This document shows positions 1-9,889 of a stretch of 64,000 nucleotides of DNA, piece after piece. The translations under genes and the position numbers were made by a program. The notes under the pieces are model-generated. The model was given only the letters and a program-made list of their open reading frames with translations, had not been told where the DNA came from and did not search any database. The stretch lies in the NCBI GenBank assembly GCA_038502055.1, contig JAXRKN010000042.1:4634001-4698000 (forward strand). Reading direction: 5' to 3'. Within the stretch, counting starts at the first letter, position 1, and each line of letters starts with the position of its first letter. The stretch comes from Tanytarsus gracilentus. Taxonomy: Eukaryota; Arthropoda; Insecta; Diptera; Chironomidae.

Positions 1-247
1 TTTATATTAGAGCTATAATGCATTATAATGAAAACTTAATTAACTTCACAAGCGAGAATAGAATAGTAGAAAGGCGGAGTTTACTGAAGCGGGGCGGACC
101 GGAACTACCACCATTCAGGCCGCTTGTTTTTTTAGTTGCGATCGTGAGATCATAGAGGGGTCAGTACTGATCAGTGTTAAGCTTAAGAGTTTTTTTTTAA
201 AGTAATATATAAATTTTTAATATAGTGCAGCAACTTATTACTTCAAA
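1..247 (+). promoter_or_regulatory. Upstream region and probable 5' UTR of the CRAL-TRIO gene
   Basis: This stretch has no open frame of note and runs up to the start codon at 248. A more GC-rich patch at about 70-125 stands out from the AT-rich surroundings and could be promoter or 5' UTR sequence. No TATA box or initiator can be assigned with confidence. Its role is inferred from position only. Confidence 0.35.
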
Positions 248-2395
248 ATGTCGTCACAACTAGACGATAAATATGTTTTAAAGGCTCTAAAAGAGTTAAA
301 TGAAACGAGCGAATTAAAAGCAAAAAAGTTGTCAGAATTTAGACTTTGGTTGGCGAAACATGACTACTTCAAAAATTCACGTCAAGGTGAGTCTATGATC
401 AATCATCTCAATTCCTATTTAATTTCCTGCGTATTTTCTAGACGATAAATTTTTATTGCAATTCTTGCGAACAAAGAAATTTGACACGGAAAGAGCATTT
501 GATCTATTTGAAAAATATATGCTGCTTAAGTTTTCATTCCCAAAATGGTTTGATTATGGTGAAAGTGAAAGAGAAAAATTTTGGAAGCTCTTCAATTCTG
601 GCTTTATAACACCATTAAAAAATCGTGATACAGAGGGAAGGCGAGTAATATTCGTACAGGCCCAAAAACTAGATCCAAAAACGTTTGATTTCGCTGATGT
701 TCTTCGTTTAATAACACATGTAGCTCAAGTAAGCTTCATTTATGGTACTATATGAGGGAATGTTCAAATCTTAAACCTTTTATAGTTTAATTTAAATATT
801 TATATAAAATTTAAATCTAATTCCATAGGTTCTATTGGAAGAGGAAGAGACTCAAATATGTGGCTTCGTGGTGATAGTTGATTGCAGAAATGTGACGCTC
901 GCTCACTTCTCTCTATTTCCCATCGCTGATGTGATAAGTTTTGTAAAAATAATTAAATTGTCCTCGGTTGGCCGACATAAACGAATGTTCTTGGTAGCCT
1001 TACCCGGATTTGCAAATGTAATGTTGGAAATAGCAAAGAAGGTCATGAGTCAAAAATTACGAGACCGAATCACGTTGTTGAAAGAAATGTCAGAATTGCA
1101 GAACGAGATTGGAATTTCCATTTTGCCAGGTGAAAGTTTGTCTCTTTTTTTAATATTCCTATAATTATTTCTAATTATTTTCTTAAGGTTAGGAAGAGTA
1201 AAATATTTTTCAGGGCGAGTAATTTGTATCTACTGAAAATTTCGATCATTTTATCAACTAATTAGTGAATTTAATTGATGCATCATGATGATCCAAGTGT
1301 AATATCGGTTGATTAATCAGTTTTTGTTCTTTTTTCACGCATTCAAACATTAATTAAAGTGAAAATTGTCAATATCTACCAAGTACTCGCCCTGAATTTT
1401 GTGAACATTTGTTTACATGTAGATAAAAAATTAAAGTTTAATTTTCTCGAAGAATATTGAATTTTGGATCAATTAAGTCAGTGATATATCAAGTTTAGGT
1501 AAGAATTTACATAAATCTCGGTTGACTTTGTGAATTGTAAATTCCCAGCTCGAGAAAAAGGAAAAAAAAATATTGGAAAAAAAAGTTCACATTGTTTTTA
1601 CTCTTGATAAGTATCGAAAATAATTAGAAATAATTAGGATAAAAAAGCTGAGAAATCACTTTATTAGCTCATTGAATTGAGCGTACACCGACCAATGCTA
1701 AGCGACATTTGTGTCATACAGTGTATTAGATGGGTGAAGCTCGTTTCTTGTGTTGGTCGTGAGTTGAAATGTGGAACATGAGACACATTGAAATGGAACG
1801 GCTTACGCACTTGAATTTCGGATGGGCCCATTGCCGTTACACTTATTTCGTGTTTCGACAATGTCGCAGAGCTTGAGAGTGTTGGGCCGTAGGCTGGGTG
1901 CGAGTATGACCGATTTAGGCATTTGGTGTCTCCACCGCTCATGAATTCGCAGAGAGGTGTCGGCTGCCTAAGGGAAGTGTCGCTAATCTACTGAGGATTC
2001 CTCTGAGTAAAATGGATATCGCTCATAAGGTGCACCTTGCGTATACAAGTCTATCATAAGAGCAAGTAAAGACGTCTGAATAAGATGGTCGTTGCAAAAA
2101 GAGTACGGTACAATAGAGCGCAAGTTCGCAGTGCCTTGACTGTCTGATTTACTAAAATGTCAGCTCCAGTCTGCCCACTTCCGCAATACAATACAATAAT
2201 AGGATAATAAAAATAATTAGAAAAATATTTAATTTTCCAGGTGAAAGTGGTGGATTAATTACGCAATCTGAAATGCTGAAATTTTTTAAAGAACTCTCCG
2301 ATCAACGGATGGAAGATATAAAAAACATAAACGGAGGCGTGGATTGGGAACGAGTAGCCTTCGAGAATGATAATGATTCTTGCTCAATAATGTAA
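248..2395 (+). CDS. CRAL-TRIO domain protein (alpha-tocopherol transfer protein-like / clavesin-like)
   Basis: Four exons are supported: 248-386, 442-728, 829-1129 and 2241-2395. All have GT-AG borders and matching phases and give 293 aa. The N-terminal third is the CRAL-TRIO-N helical region, with FLLQFLRTKKFD across the first junction. The middle is the lipid-binding SEC14-like fold (GRRVIFVQ, CGFVVIVDCRNVTLAHFS). Family members bind small hydrophobic ligands such as tocopherol, retinal or phosphoinositides and carry them between membranes; the ligand here cannot be told. Length is normal for the family. The start is the first ATG, preceded by an AT-rich leader. The last intron is unusually long (1,111 nt) and contains foreign-looking sequence. 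The gene is convergent with the SDR gene. Confidence 0.85.
1130..2240. other. Long third intron of the CRAL-TRIO gene with a GC-richer insert
   Basis: The other introns of this gene are 55-100 nt, but this one is 1,111 nt. From about 1650 to 2190 base composition is clearly richer in G and C than the neighbours. Both sides of this block carry short AATAATTAG-type repeats (about 1625-1645 and 2198-2225). A minus-strand frame of 92 codons (1942-1664) lies inside it but matches no family I recognise. It may be an inserted element, a nested noncoding gene or a nested small gene. Confidence 0.45.
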
Positions 2396-2466
2396 AACTT
2401 TATTTAATAAATTTGAATTTAAAATAAACAGAAAATAAATGCACATAAATTGGCATTAAAAAAATA
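2396..2466. terminator. Shared poly(A) signals of two convergent genes
   Basis: The 71 nt between the two stop codons contain TTTATTTAATAAA at 2399-2411. Read on the plus strand it gives AATAAA (2406-2411) for the CRAL-TRIO gene. Read on the minus strand it gives AATAAA (2404-2399) for the SDR gene. The two mRNAs probably overlap at their 3' ends. Confidence 0.6.
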
Positions 2467-3575
2467 TTACAAAACATTTTTGATAGCTTTACTCGAATCA
2501 AAACGGGGAAAAGAGACAAATTTATGCACGAGCCAGTCGGTTAGAGGAAGTGGCGTTATTTTAAATAGTAAATGATAAATTTTGTACCGCCATGGTTCAC
2601 AAATATATTTTGCTTTGGGAGAGACATCGAGCAGGGCATCTTCAAATGCTCTAATTATATTTTTATCTTGCAAAATTAGGGGTTCTTTTTGCCCACTCAA
2701 CGTAGACAAGTACAAATTGTAACGATCAAAATACTCTCCGTAGAAATTGAGTTGCTGCTCATTAAAAGCCTCCTTCATCTCGGCCGCATGCTGCATCTGG
2801 CCTGATGCGATATTTGAACTTCCAACAAAAGAACCGGGGACAAAATTAATGACATCAACTCCATATTCTTTCATCTCCATCCTTAAGCTGTCAGTATAAG
2901 ATGTAACACCAGCTTTTGATGCTCCGTAAACGCTTAACGTTGGTAGTGGTCTTATGCCACAATGACTAGTGACATTAATAAGCCGCGATTTGTATTTTCT
3001 TGCAAGGGGCAGCATTGCACGAGACATTTTTATAGTGCCGATGAGATTAATACCAATTTGCTGCTCAATTTGTTCATTCGTCTGCCACTCAGATTCGCCA
3101 AAAACCATCACACCACAGTTGTTAACGAATGCTGTGAATTCTAAAAAAATAATTTTCACAACTCGATTTTAGGGAGTAAAAATTATGTTTTATAAATTAT
3201 CTCACCCAAATCCTTTTTTTCATTCAACAGTTCCTCAACGAAACTTTTAACTTCATTTATGCTGTCATCACGTGTGATTTCAAGCTCGACCATATGAAAT
3301 CTCTTTGAGCCATCGAACATGCTCTTTAACTTTTCAGCTCCTCTACTGGTCTTATTGTGGACACAAGCTAAGACTGACATTTTTAAATTTTCGTGACAAT
3401 GAATTGCTATCGAATAGCCTAAACCCGAATCACATCCGGTAGCAATCAAAAGATTTTTTTCATCGACCATCTTTCTTTGGCGAGGATTCTTTAGGTAATA
3501 GGTTGTTATACCACTGAATGTTGAAAGTGATGCAAATTTAAAAAGCGACAAAATATCTGGCTTTTTGAGCAACAT
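2467..3575 (-). CDS. Short-chain dehydrogenase/reductase (SDR, 17-beta-HSD/retinol-dehydrogenase-like)
   Basis: Two exons, 3575-3206 and 3140-2467, join in phase (G|AA) and give 347 aa. The classical SDR marks are present: the cofactor motif TGCDSGLG at residues 46-53, NNCG at 130-133, a serine near 182, and the catalytic YGASK with Tyr195 and Lys199. A hydrophobic N-terminal stretch (about residues 9-27) suggests a membrane anchor, as in DHRS/HSD17B members of the endoplasmic reticulum or mitochondria. The enzyme should oxidise or reduce a lipid-type alcohol or ketone with NAD(P). The substrate cannot be inferred. It is divergent from NDOR1, with only 210 nt between start codons. Confidence 0.88.
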
Positions 3576-3785
3576 GATCTTATTTCTTCGACGGCTAACA
3601 AACGACTAGAAATCCCACAATTGAGAATTTTGAGTAGCTTGCCACAAAAAAATTGATTATGGCATTAATGGCGAAATTTGAAACGAAGAATTTTTTCAGT
3701 TTAGGGCTAACGACACAATTTTGAAATTTTTTTTTTCAAGGTTTACTTGATTGACGCAAATTTTTTTAAAACAGCTGATAATAAG
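3576..3785. promoter_or_regulatory. Divergent promoter region between the SDR gene and NDOR1
   Basis: The 210 nt between two start codons on opposite strands must hold both promoters and both 5' UTRs. No TATA box is obvious. For NDOR1 the frame is open upstream of 3786 to 3747, but without an ATG, so 3786 was chosen as the start. Confidence 0.45.
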
Positions 3786-6700
3786 ATGGAAAGAAATTTA
3801 ATAATTTTATACGGGAGCCAGACTGGAACAGCTCAGGAAGTGAGTGAAAACATATGGCGAGAATCGAAGCGGTTTCATTTTCGTGGAAGTGTCAAGGCTA
3901 TGGATGATTATGATGTAAAAAACTTGATTGATGAAAAATTAGTGATTTTTGTTTGTGCTACAACTGGACAAGGAGGTGATTTATATTATATATTATGTCT
4001 TAAGTAATAATTAATTATTTCATTTAATTTTCAGATGAACCCGATAATATGAAAAACTTTTGGAAATTCCTGTTACGTAAAAATCTTCCAGCTGACTCGC
4101 TGTCTAATCTTAGTTTTGGCGTAATTGGTCTAGGAGATTCGAGTTATCAAAAGTTTAATTTTGTTGCTAAAAAACTTCACAAAAGACTTCTTCAGCTAGG
4201 TGCAAAAGCACTTCTTCCTGCTGGATTATGCGATGACCAGCATGATTTGGGGTTTGGAGCTGTATTATCGAATTGGCTGAATGATTTCTGGAAGATAAAT
4301 CCACTACCACCGCACGTGTCTCCACTCGAAATGAGAAAAACTCGTTTTAAAGTTATTCGTGTATCGCCAGCTGGCGATCAAAATTTGGAGGACATCTACG
4401 GGCATTTTGATGAAACTTTTTCGGAGGCATTTGAGGAAGTAGTTGTAAGTGATTTTTATTTCAGATTAATTATACAATTACAAATTTCCTTTTCAAGGAG
4501 AACAAGAGAACTACATCTACCGATCACTTTCAAGATGTTCGTCTTATTTCGTTTAGTTGCAATAATCTCAGATGGAATGTCGGTGATGTAGCCTATGTCC
4601 GACCAAAAAATTCAACCGAATCTGTTGATCAATTATTTGAAATTTTCAAGGAGCATGAACTGACTTTTGAGGATGAATTTGTAATGCTGGAGGGCGATGA
4701 CGGTAAGTAGAATTGAATTTGTTTTATTGGGTTTCTCGCTGTCCTGCAATGCTTATATCTCAAGTGTCTCTCGAAATTTGAACGTTTATAATTGACGTAC
4801 TTTCCATTGTTCTCATAAACTACTGCGAGCTTAATGTTGGCACGACAAAGGGGACACATGACACTCCAGCACGACTCGTTTTGTTTCTCGATGTCAATTG
4901 GAACGTCTTCAACGGCTGATATTTGTTCCTTTGAGAGAATGCAGTGCATACTCTGCAACATTAGATCCCTAAAGCGTTCACGAGTCCCATCGTCTGTATT
5001 CGGATAGAATTTTGCCGTTGTCACTCGTCTCCGACGTGGATTTGAATTGGTTGAAAGAAACTCCTCATTGTACATTCGCTCGGGTCTTCGATGTTGTCTT
5101 TTATAGGATTTTCTTCTTTTTGCTTGAATTTCGGGCATTTCAAGCACAAATCCATCCATTTCATCCAACGATCTATGCTCTTCTGACAAATATTCTTCAA
5201 GCAAATACTCTTCGTCAACTAAAGAGTCACATTTCTCGGAAGTTTCTTCAGAGTGCTGCTCTTGTATATAGATGGATTCCTCAGGCTGATACGAGAATGG
5301 GTCGTCCTCTATTTGCTGCTGACTTTCATTGGACATCTCATATTTGATTTCAACGGGAGTTGGTGATATTGCTGGAATCTTGACGATCGTAACTTGTTGC
5401 GGTGCTTCTTGTACAACAGTATATGGTTGGCTATTCTTGAAAAATTCATTAGGTTCCGAGTTATCAATCTCAAGCATGAGATTCATGATAAAATTCCTGT
5501 GTCCCGGTTTTAATTTAAAGTTCTCTAGATCGCAATATCCGCGTAAAATTTCACTAAGTACCAACTTATCCTCATCGCTGTCATTTGATGTGATTATTTC
5601 TCTTACTGTCGCCTCCAATGAGATAAAAAACTCATTTTTATCATCATATCGTATGCCTTTGAGCGCCAAGTACGTATCGAAAGCGTTAACTTGCAAGACT
5701 TTCTTTATTAGTTTTGGAACGACGCCATAAATTTCTTCAATTTTCTCCCAAAGTGCTTCGGATGAAAGTTGCTTTTGCTATAAATAAATGTTATTGTGTG
5801 ACAATACATTGAGAATAAGTTATGCTTACTTTTATTATTATGTTACTGCTCATACTCAAGTTTTTGGATCAAATTTTAAAAATCAAGTGAAGCTGGGATT
5901 TTTTTTGTTTTGCTTCAAAAAAGCGCTTTTACCGAGTCACAATTTAAGTCGACAATAACGTGAAAAAAACAATAACAACAACACGTTTACTTTTCAATTA
6001 AAATTTTTTTAATAAAAATGTTGCGAAGACAGGCAAGATTACGTCGTGAATATCTCTATCGAAAGAGCTCAGAGATTAAGCATAAGAAGCAGCAGGATAA
6101 GAAGGAAAGAATTAAAAAAGCTCTCGAAGATCACACGCCAATTCATGGCGATTTAAAACGTGATGCTATTGAGATACAGAAGAAACTGAAATGGAGTGAC
6201 GAAGGACCTCAGGCGGCGGCTGGAGCTAGTGGAATTAGTGGCGGTGCCAATACAGTTAATTCACAGGACGACGAGTACCGTTATGCTGGATGTGAAGATC
6301 CGAAAATTTTAATTACGACTTCCCACGATCCATCATCGACATTAAAAAGATTCACAAAGGAACTTCGACTTCTCGTTCCAAATGCACAGCGTATCAATAG
6401 AGGAAATTACGATCTTAAGCAACTTGTACGTGCGTGTCGAGCTAATGAAGCGACAGATTTAATAATTGTCCATGAGACTCGAGGCACTCCAACTAATCTT
6501 GTCATTTCACATCTTCCATATGGACCAACTGCGAAATTTAATATTTCTGGAATAGTCGCGAGACATGAGATTCCTGACATTGGAACAATGCCGGAAGCTA
6601 AGCCACATCTCATCTTCCATAATTTTAAATCAAAACTCGGCGAGAGAACAATGTCGATTTTGAAGTATCTTTTTCCAGTTCCAAAAGAGGATTCAAAGCG

Positions 6701-8439
6701 CGTCATTACATTCGCTAATAACGACGATTACATATCATTTCGTCAACACTCTTTTCGCTACATTGATGGTCAACTCGAGTTATCGGAGCTTGGTCCACGT
6801 TTTCAGTTGAAGCTTTATCAGGTTCTTTTGGGCACGCTCGATGAAGAGAAGGCAGCCGATATAGAATGGGTTCATCGACCTTATATGAATACTGCGGCTA
6901 AGAGAAGATTTTTGTCCGACGAAGATGGGTGGAAGGAAGATGATGTTGAATAAAAAAAATAACTTAAAATTTGAGAATTTATTTTTAAACTTGTGTCATT
7001 AGGATATTTTTTTTATTATTTCAGAAATGCCAGCACCAAACGTTTTCAATCGACCACTATCATTGCGTACTGTCGCCACTCAATATTGGGATCTCAATGC
7101 CATTCCTAAAACGCGAGCTTTTGAAGTTCTTTCGTACAATTGCGAAAATGAACTTGAGCGAGATAAACTGAAAGAATTTTGCTCGTTTGAAGGACAAGAA
7201 GAACTTTTAAGCTATAGTAATCGACCGCGTAGAACAATCGTGGAGATGCTAAAAGGTATTAAGACGCAAATTTTCTACCTAATTATTCCTAATTATTCTA
7301 ATTATCCTAATTATTCCTAATTATATTTTTTTCTGTACCGCTGAAAGGAATTGATGACATGAAGAAGTGCTCCCCACACTCCTCATCATTATCATCTCAT
7401 CTCTCTATCTCTCTCGGCTAATTATTTCTAATTATTCTAATTATTCCTAATTGTTTTCTTAATTTTTTTAGATAATTAGAATAATTAAATAATTAGGATA
7501 ATTAGAAATAATTAGAATAATTAGAAATAAGCAGCAGCGGTAGGAAAAAAAGATAATTAGGATAATTAGGATAAGGGTTGTCGCTGTGCGACAACTTCAA
7601 CTAATTATCCTAATTATTAATTATATATCCTAATTATCTAATTATCAAAAAAAAATAATTAGGAATAATTAGAATAATTGGAATAATCTTTAAATTTTTT
7701 CAAGACTTTCCTCGTGCGACTTCAAAGCTTACGCTTGAACTTCTCTTTGAACTCTTTCAACCAATTAAACCTCGTCCCTTCTCCATTGCTTCAAACTTTC
7801 AGAGTAACAAGCTCGATTTTCTAGTAGCAGTAGTAAAATATTATTCAAGACTGAAGAAGGCACCACGTTTAGGACTGTGCTCTAATTGGCTGAAAAATTT
7901 AAAAGTTGGCGAGCGCGTGAGAATTTCTATAAAGAAGGGAACATTTAAATTTCCTAAAGCTCTGGACACACCGCTCATTATGGTCGGACCTGGCACTGGA
8001 TTGGCAATATTTCGTAGTGTAATTCAAGATTATAGTTCAAATCGGTGCGAGCTTGTTTTATTTTTCGGATGTCGTTACGAGGAGAAAGATTTTCACTGTC
8101 GAGATGAGCTCAAAAAAATGGAAAGTGATGGACAACTTAAGTTGTTTTGCGCATTCTCGAGAGATCAGGAGCAGAAGATGTAAGCTATGCTAAATTTTTT
8201 TATATACATAATTAAAATAACTTCTAATTTTGAATAGCTACGTGCAAGATTTAATTTCTACTCAATCGTCACTCCTGAAAAACTTACTGATTCAAAGAGG
8301 TGGATATTTTTATGTCTCTGGAACTTCCAAAAATATGCCGACAGCTGTAAAAGAGGCTCTCGAGGAGACACTTGGAAGTAAAGAGTATGTAGATGAAATG
8401 ATAAAATCAGGTCGTTATCAAGAAGAAACTTGGGCTTAA
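3786..8439 (+). CDS. NDOR1: NADPH-dependent diflavin oxidoreductase 1 (Tah18-type reductase)
   Basis: Six exons (3786-3975, 4035-4444, 4498-4702, 7025-7255, 7705-8179, 8238-8439) join in phase to 570 aa, close to the roughly 600 aa usual for the family. Domain order is flavodoxin/FMN (YGSQTGTAQE at residues 9-18, TTGQG, GLGDSSY), linker, FAD domain (RPFSIAS, GLCSNWL) and NADPH domain (MVGPGTGLAIFRS, YVSGTSKNMP), ending in a tryptophan-alanine. The protein passes electrons from NADPH to the anamorsin/CIAPIN1 Fe-S protein in cytosolic iron-sulphur cluster assembly. Intron 3 (4703-7024) holds two complete genes. Intron 4 is full of decamer repeats. The stop lies 54 nt from the THOC3 stop on the other strand. 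Confidence 0.93.
4629..5853 (-). CDS. Putative zinc-finger protein nested in NDOR1 intron 3
   Basis: Two exons, 5853-5830 (8 codons) and 5777-4629, give 390 aa. The tiny first exon is supported by an ATG, a good GTAAGC donor and an open frame continuing upstream of the longer exon. The middle is acidic and low-complexity (about residues 140-230). Near the C-terminus a finger-like pattern CPLC ... HLRYKHC suggests a single C2H2/C2HC zinc finger. I do not recognise the family; a nuclear DNA-binding role is only inference. The last about 25 codons overlap NDOR1 exon 3 (4498-4702) on the opposite strand unless an unseen splice shortens it. It shares a 164-nt divergent promoter with IMP4. Confidence 0.6.
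5854..6017. promoter_or_regulatory. Divergent promoter region inside NDOR1 intron 3
   Basis: 164 nt separate the start codons of the nested zinc-finger gene (-) and IMP4 (+). Both genes must be driven from here, within the NDOR1 transcription unit. The stretch is AT-rich and no named element is evident. Confidence 0.4.
6018..6953 (+). CDS. IMP4: U3 small nucleolar ribonucleoprotein IMP4 (Brix domain)
   Basis: A single uninterrupted exon encodes 311 aa. The N-terminal region is basic and coiled (MLRRQARLRREYLYRKSSE), as in all IMP4 proteins. It is followed by the Brix domain from about residue 95, with KILITTSHDPSS, NRGNYDLKQLVRACR, HLPYGPTAKFNIS and GPRFQLKLYQV. IMP4 binds the U3 snoRNA with MPP10 and IMP3 in the small-subunit processome and is needed for 18S rRNA maturation in the nucleolus. 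Length agrees with the family (about 290). An Ala/Gly-rich insert near residues 65-80 is the only oddity. The gene lies wholly inside NDOR1 intron 3 on the same strand. Confidence 0.95.
   Translation: MLRRQARLRREYLYRKSSEIKHKKQQDKKERIKKALEDHTPIHGDLKRDAIEIQKKLKWSDEGPQAAAGASGISGGANTVNSQDDEYRYAGCEDPKILITTSHDPSSTLKRFTKELRLLVPNAQRINRGNYDLKQLVRACRANEATDLIIVHETRGTPTNLVISHLPYGPTAKFNISGIVARHEIPDIGTMPEAKPHLIFHNFKSKLGERTMSILKYLFPVPKEDSKRVITFANNDDYISFRQHSFRYIDGQLELSELGPRFQLKLYQVLLGTLDEEKAADIEWVHRPYMNTAAKRRFLSDEDGWKEDDVE
7256..7704. repeat. NDOR1 intron 4 filled with decamer palindromic repeats
   Basis: Most of this 449-nt intron consists of tandem TAATTATTCC-like decamers on one side and their reverse complements (GGAATAATTA) on the other, at about 7280-7330, 7420-7540, 7550-7580 and 7600-7685. 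It also carries a short palindrome with TTGTCGC and GCGACAA at about 7578-7592, which looks like a remnant of the MITE found elsewhere in the window. Confidence 0.75.
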
Positions 8440-8493
8440 TTTTATTGCATAGAAAATAAAAAATTAAGATTTTACCACAATCGTCTCTATTTC
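8440..8493. terminator. Convergent 3' ends of NDOR1 and THOC3
   Basis: Only 54 nt separate the stop codons of these opposing genes. AATAAA at about 8455-8460 can serve NDOR1. TTTATT at 8441-8446 is AATAAA on the minus strand and can serve THOC3. Each signal lies on the far side of the other, so the two mRNAs must overlap as antisense. Confidence 0.6.
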
Positions 8494-9506
8494 TCATTCA
8501 TTAAACCCATAAACTTTAAAGTTTCCAGCATCATGTCCATTTTCCTTCTTATCATCGCACGCATATGCCAACAGATATTGCTTAGGATGGAATGCAATCG
8601 AAAATGTGGCTGCATCGAGTTTAATATCGCAGACTTTTTGACCCGTTTCAATGCAGGAAATGTCAATAAAATGATCCTCTGAAGCGGAAGCCAACAGTTT
8701 GCTATCGTGTGAGAAAGAAACTGTTCGTACTGGCCAATCTAGATTCGATAAAACCCTCAGACATGTTAACTCTTCAACGTCCCAAATTGATGTGAGGGCG
8801 TCTGCTGATCCAATGGCAAAATGTTTCCCACCAAGGTCGAAATCAATGCAAATGCATGTTGCAGGATGAGCTTTAATAACATTTTGGACTTCTAAATTAG
8901 GATAGTTTAGAATATGAATGCTTCCTTGGCCACTCGTAAGGTACATCTGATCGCTCGTTTTGTTCCACATAATTTCGTTAATTTCAAAATTAAACTTCTC
9001 TTCTGCTCTGATCTTGTTAGTTTTGGTATCGATAAATGTAATGAGATCTTCCTTATTTCCAACTGCGATTGTATTTCCATCTCTTGACCATGATATATTG
9101 ATGTTTTCTCCTTTCGTATTTATCGTGCTGACACTCTTATAAGATCTACAATTCATCCCGTTAACATCCAGTCGACATTAATTTTATTTTTTTCTTACCT
9201 GCAATCCCAAACTCGTACTGTTTTATCTCCTGACGCCGTGGCAACCAAGTCGGGATTAAATGCATGCCACGTGAGCTGATCAACGGGTCCATTGTGACCA
9301 TAAAATGTCTTATCCTTTGAAATTCTATCTGTGCCAAGTGAGTAAATTACAACACTTTTGTCATTACTCCCACTGGCGAGTTTTTTTCCTTCGCAATTCC
9401 ATCTGACTGAATGTACTTTAGAGCTATGATATCGCTGCTCTCTTATCTTATTGTGAGCTTTAAAGTACTCTTGCAATTCCTCGAATCTTTTCTGAGCTGT
9501 AGCCAT
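8494..9506 (-). CDS. THOC3: THO complex subunit 3 (tex), WD40 protein
   Basis: Two exons, 9506-9199 and 9145-8494, join as AG|A and give 319 aa, the usual length for insect THOC3. WD40 repeats are visible throughout: HSVRWNCEGKKLASGS, ATASGDKTVRVWDCR, INISWSRDGNTIAVGN, FAIGSADALTSIWDVEEL and RTVSFSHDSKLLASASED. THOC3 is part of the nuclear THO/TREX complex that couples transcription to mRNA packaging and export. The gene is divergent from HID1 (383 nt between starts) and convergent with NDOR1. Confidence 0.93.
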
Positions 9507-9889
9507 ATTTTTAGTCGAAATTAATTTTATTTTTTGTTATGATTTTGCCGGGTTTGAGTCTAAAATAAGTTGTAACCTGTTTGACTTGAACTAAATTTTA
9601 AATTTAAATGAAACGTTTTTTTTCTAATTTTTTTAAATAGGTATGTTCAAGAGTAAAAACGGTTAAAATGATTAGTATGATTTTTAATTTTCTGCTCGAA
9701 CGTTCTAAAAATGCTTTCACTTAAATTCGAAGAAAAAATAAAGATTAACGGATTTCATATATTTAGAATGAGTTTGAAAAGCGCCTATTTTTTTCGAAAT
9801 TTTACAACCGATATGTAAGATCTTTTCAACTTGATAAATTTTCTGTAAAAAGCAAAAAATTTGTATTTCGCTAAAAAACTCAAAGTTTA
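9507..9889. promoter_or_regulatory. Divergent promoter region between THOC3 and HID1
   Basis: 383 nt of AT-rich sequence lie between the start codons of THOC3 (-) and HID1 (+). A minus-strand open frame here (9944-9717) is a chance frame with no family resemblance. No promoter motif is assigned. Confidence 0.4.

Noticed and set aside
1664..1942. 92-codon minus-strand frame in the CRAL-TRIO intron
   Set aside because: It has a proper ATG but no recognisable domain, no splice partners and no conserved pattern; only the unusual composition of the block was kept as a finding.
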